A stretch of 7,341 nucleotides of DNA from the NCBI GenBank assembly GCA_030837825.1, contig JAUQYB010000101.1:1-7341 (forward strand). The letters are read 5' to 3'. The notes beneath the pieces were generated by a model that saw only the letters and a program-made list of their open reading frames with translations, did no database searches and was not told where the DNA came from. Positions 6,999-7,341 of the stretch are shown here, piece by piece. Every line of letters starts with the position of its first letter. The stretch's first letter is position 1. A program made the position numbers and the translations under genes. This DNA is from Albidovulum sp. (GTDB lineage Bacteria > Pseudomonadota > Alphaproteobacteria > Rhodobacterales > Rhodobacteraceae).

Positions 6999-7341
6999 TC
7001 AGTTGTCGATCAGCGCAACGTTCTTGAGGATCGCAGGGTCGATCCCGTCGACCTTCTTCTCGACCTTCGCCGCGCCGGTCAACTCCGTCACCTTCGCCTC
7101 GACGGCACGGCTCTGAAGATCGCCCTCGAGCTCGGTCCGGACGTCCTCGATCGTCGGCTTCGCGGCGGTGCGCTCATCCACCAGCTTGATCACATGCCAA
7201 CCGAACTGGCTCTGCACCGGGGCCGAGATCTCGCCCTTCTTCATCGCGATGACGGCGTCCTCGAAGGGCTTGACCATCATTCCCACGCCGAACCATCCAA
7301 GATCGCCGCCCGCGCTTGCCGATCCGCGGTCGGTCGACTTT
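6999..7341 (-). CDS. Parvulin-type peptidyl-prolyl cis-trans isomerase (N-terminal part outside window)
   Basis: This is the C-terminal 113 residues of a parvulin/PrsA/SurA-like prolyl isomerase, a folding catalyst usually exported to the periplasm. The frame is open to the window edge, so the apparent starts inside it are internal. The motifs are STDRGSASAGGDLGWFG followed by GMMVKPFEDAV, KKGEISAPVQSQFGWHVIKL and a helical tail of about 55 residues. GGDLGWF, the FED phenylalanine and the His of FGWH are the core active-site and fold residues of rotamase domains. The signal peptide or lipobox expected at the N-terminus lies outside the window, so its location is inferred from the family. It precedes argJ by 22 bases on the same strand and is probably co-transcribed with argJ and mutT. 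I leave the symbol blank because prsA, surA and ppiC-like names are used inconsistently for this family. Confidence 0.9.
   Translation of the reverse strand, partial: KSTDRGSASAGGDLGWFGVGMMVKPFEDAVIAMKKGEISAPVQSQFGWHVIKLVDERTAAKPTIEDVRTELEGDLQSRAVEAKVTELTGAAKVEKKVDGIDPAILKNVALIDN

Noticed and set aside
5045..7027. 660-codon open frame on the + strand
   Set aside because: It is antisense to mutT and argJ, is Arg/Gly/Ala-rich without motifs, and is explained by high GC at codon third positions on the opposite strand.
7270..7286. GTG/ATG codons near 7286 as the start of the parvulin gene
   Set aside because: The frame continues to the window edge with STDRGSASAGGDLGWFG, a core part of the rotamase domain, so the gene is cut by the window rather than starting here.
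1..7341. CRISPR arrays, insertion sequences, tRNA or rRNA genes, phage or defence genes
   Set aside because: I saw no spaced direct repeats, transposase motifs, terminal inverted repeats, tRNA-like clover-leaf sequence or defence-related domains on either strand.

Overview
The window is ordinary, gene-dense, GC-rich chromosome from an alphaproteobacterium, most likely a member of the Rhodobacterales. This placement is inferred from protein character and gene order (a nusA–ylxR–infB cluster facing a parvulin–argJ–mutT cluster), not from a database search. Two blocks of genes converge on a short AT-richer gap.

The left block (1-4766, + strand) is the transcription/translation cluster nusA – ylxR – infB. 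nusA lacks only a few N-terminal codons at the window edge. A 23-base gap separates it from a gene that fuses a YlxR (DUF448) domain to an L7Ae/YlxQ-like domain. That gene overlaps infB by four bases (ATGA). Together they encode a transcription elongation/termination factor, a probable RNA-binding protein and translation initiation factor IF-2.

The right block is read leftwards (7341-5157, - strand). It holds the C-terminal part of a parvulin-type peptidyl-prolyl isomerase, then argJ with an unusual charged N-terminal extension, then mutT. argJ and mutT overlap by four bases (GTGA). A candidate intrinsic terminator lies after mutT at about 5091-5112.

Between the blocks, at 4826-4963 on the - strand, is a 45-residue open reading frame that is easily missed. 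It has a strong Shine-Dalgarno sequence (GGAGG, 7-base spacing), a possible promoter upstream, and a stop codon inside a 10-bp GC-rich hairpin. That hairpin looks like a terminator shared with infB. This small gene is the least ordinary object in the window. Other points worth a second look are the ArgJ extension and an Asn in the switch I region of IF-2 where Ile is expected. I see no mobile element, CRISPR array, phage gene, tRNA or rRNA. Nothing here supports a novel multi-gene system.
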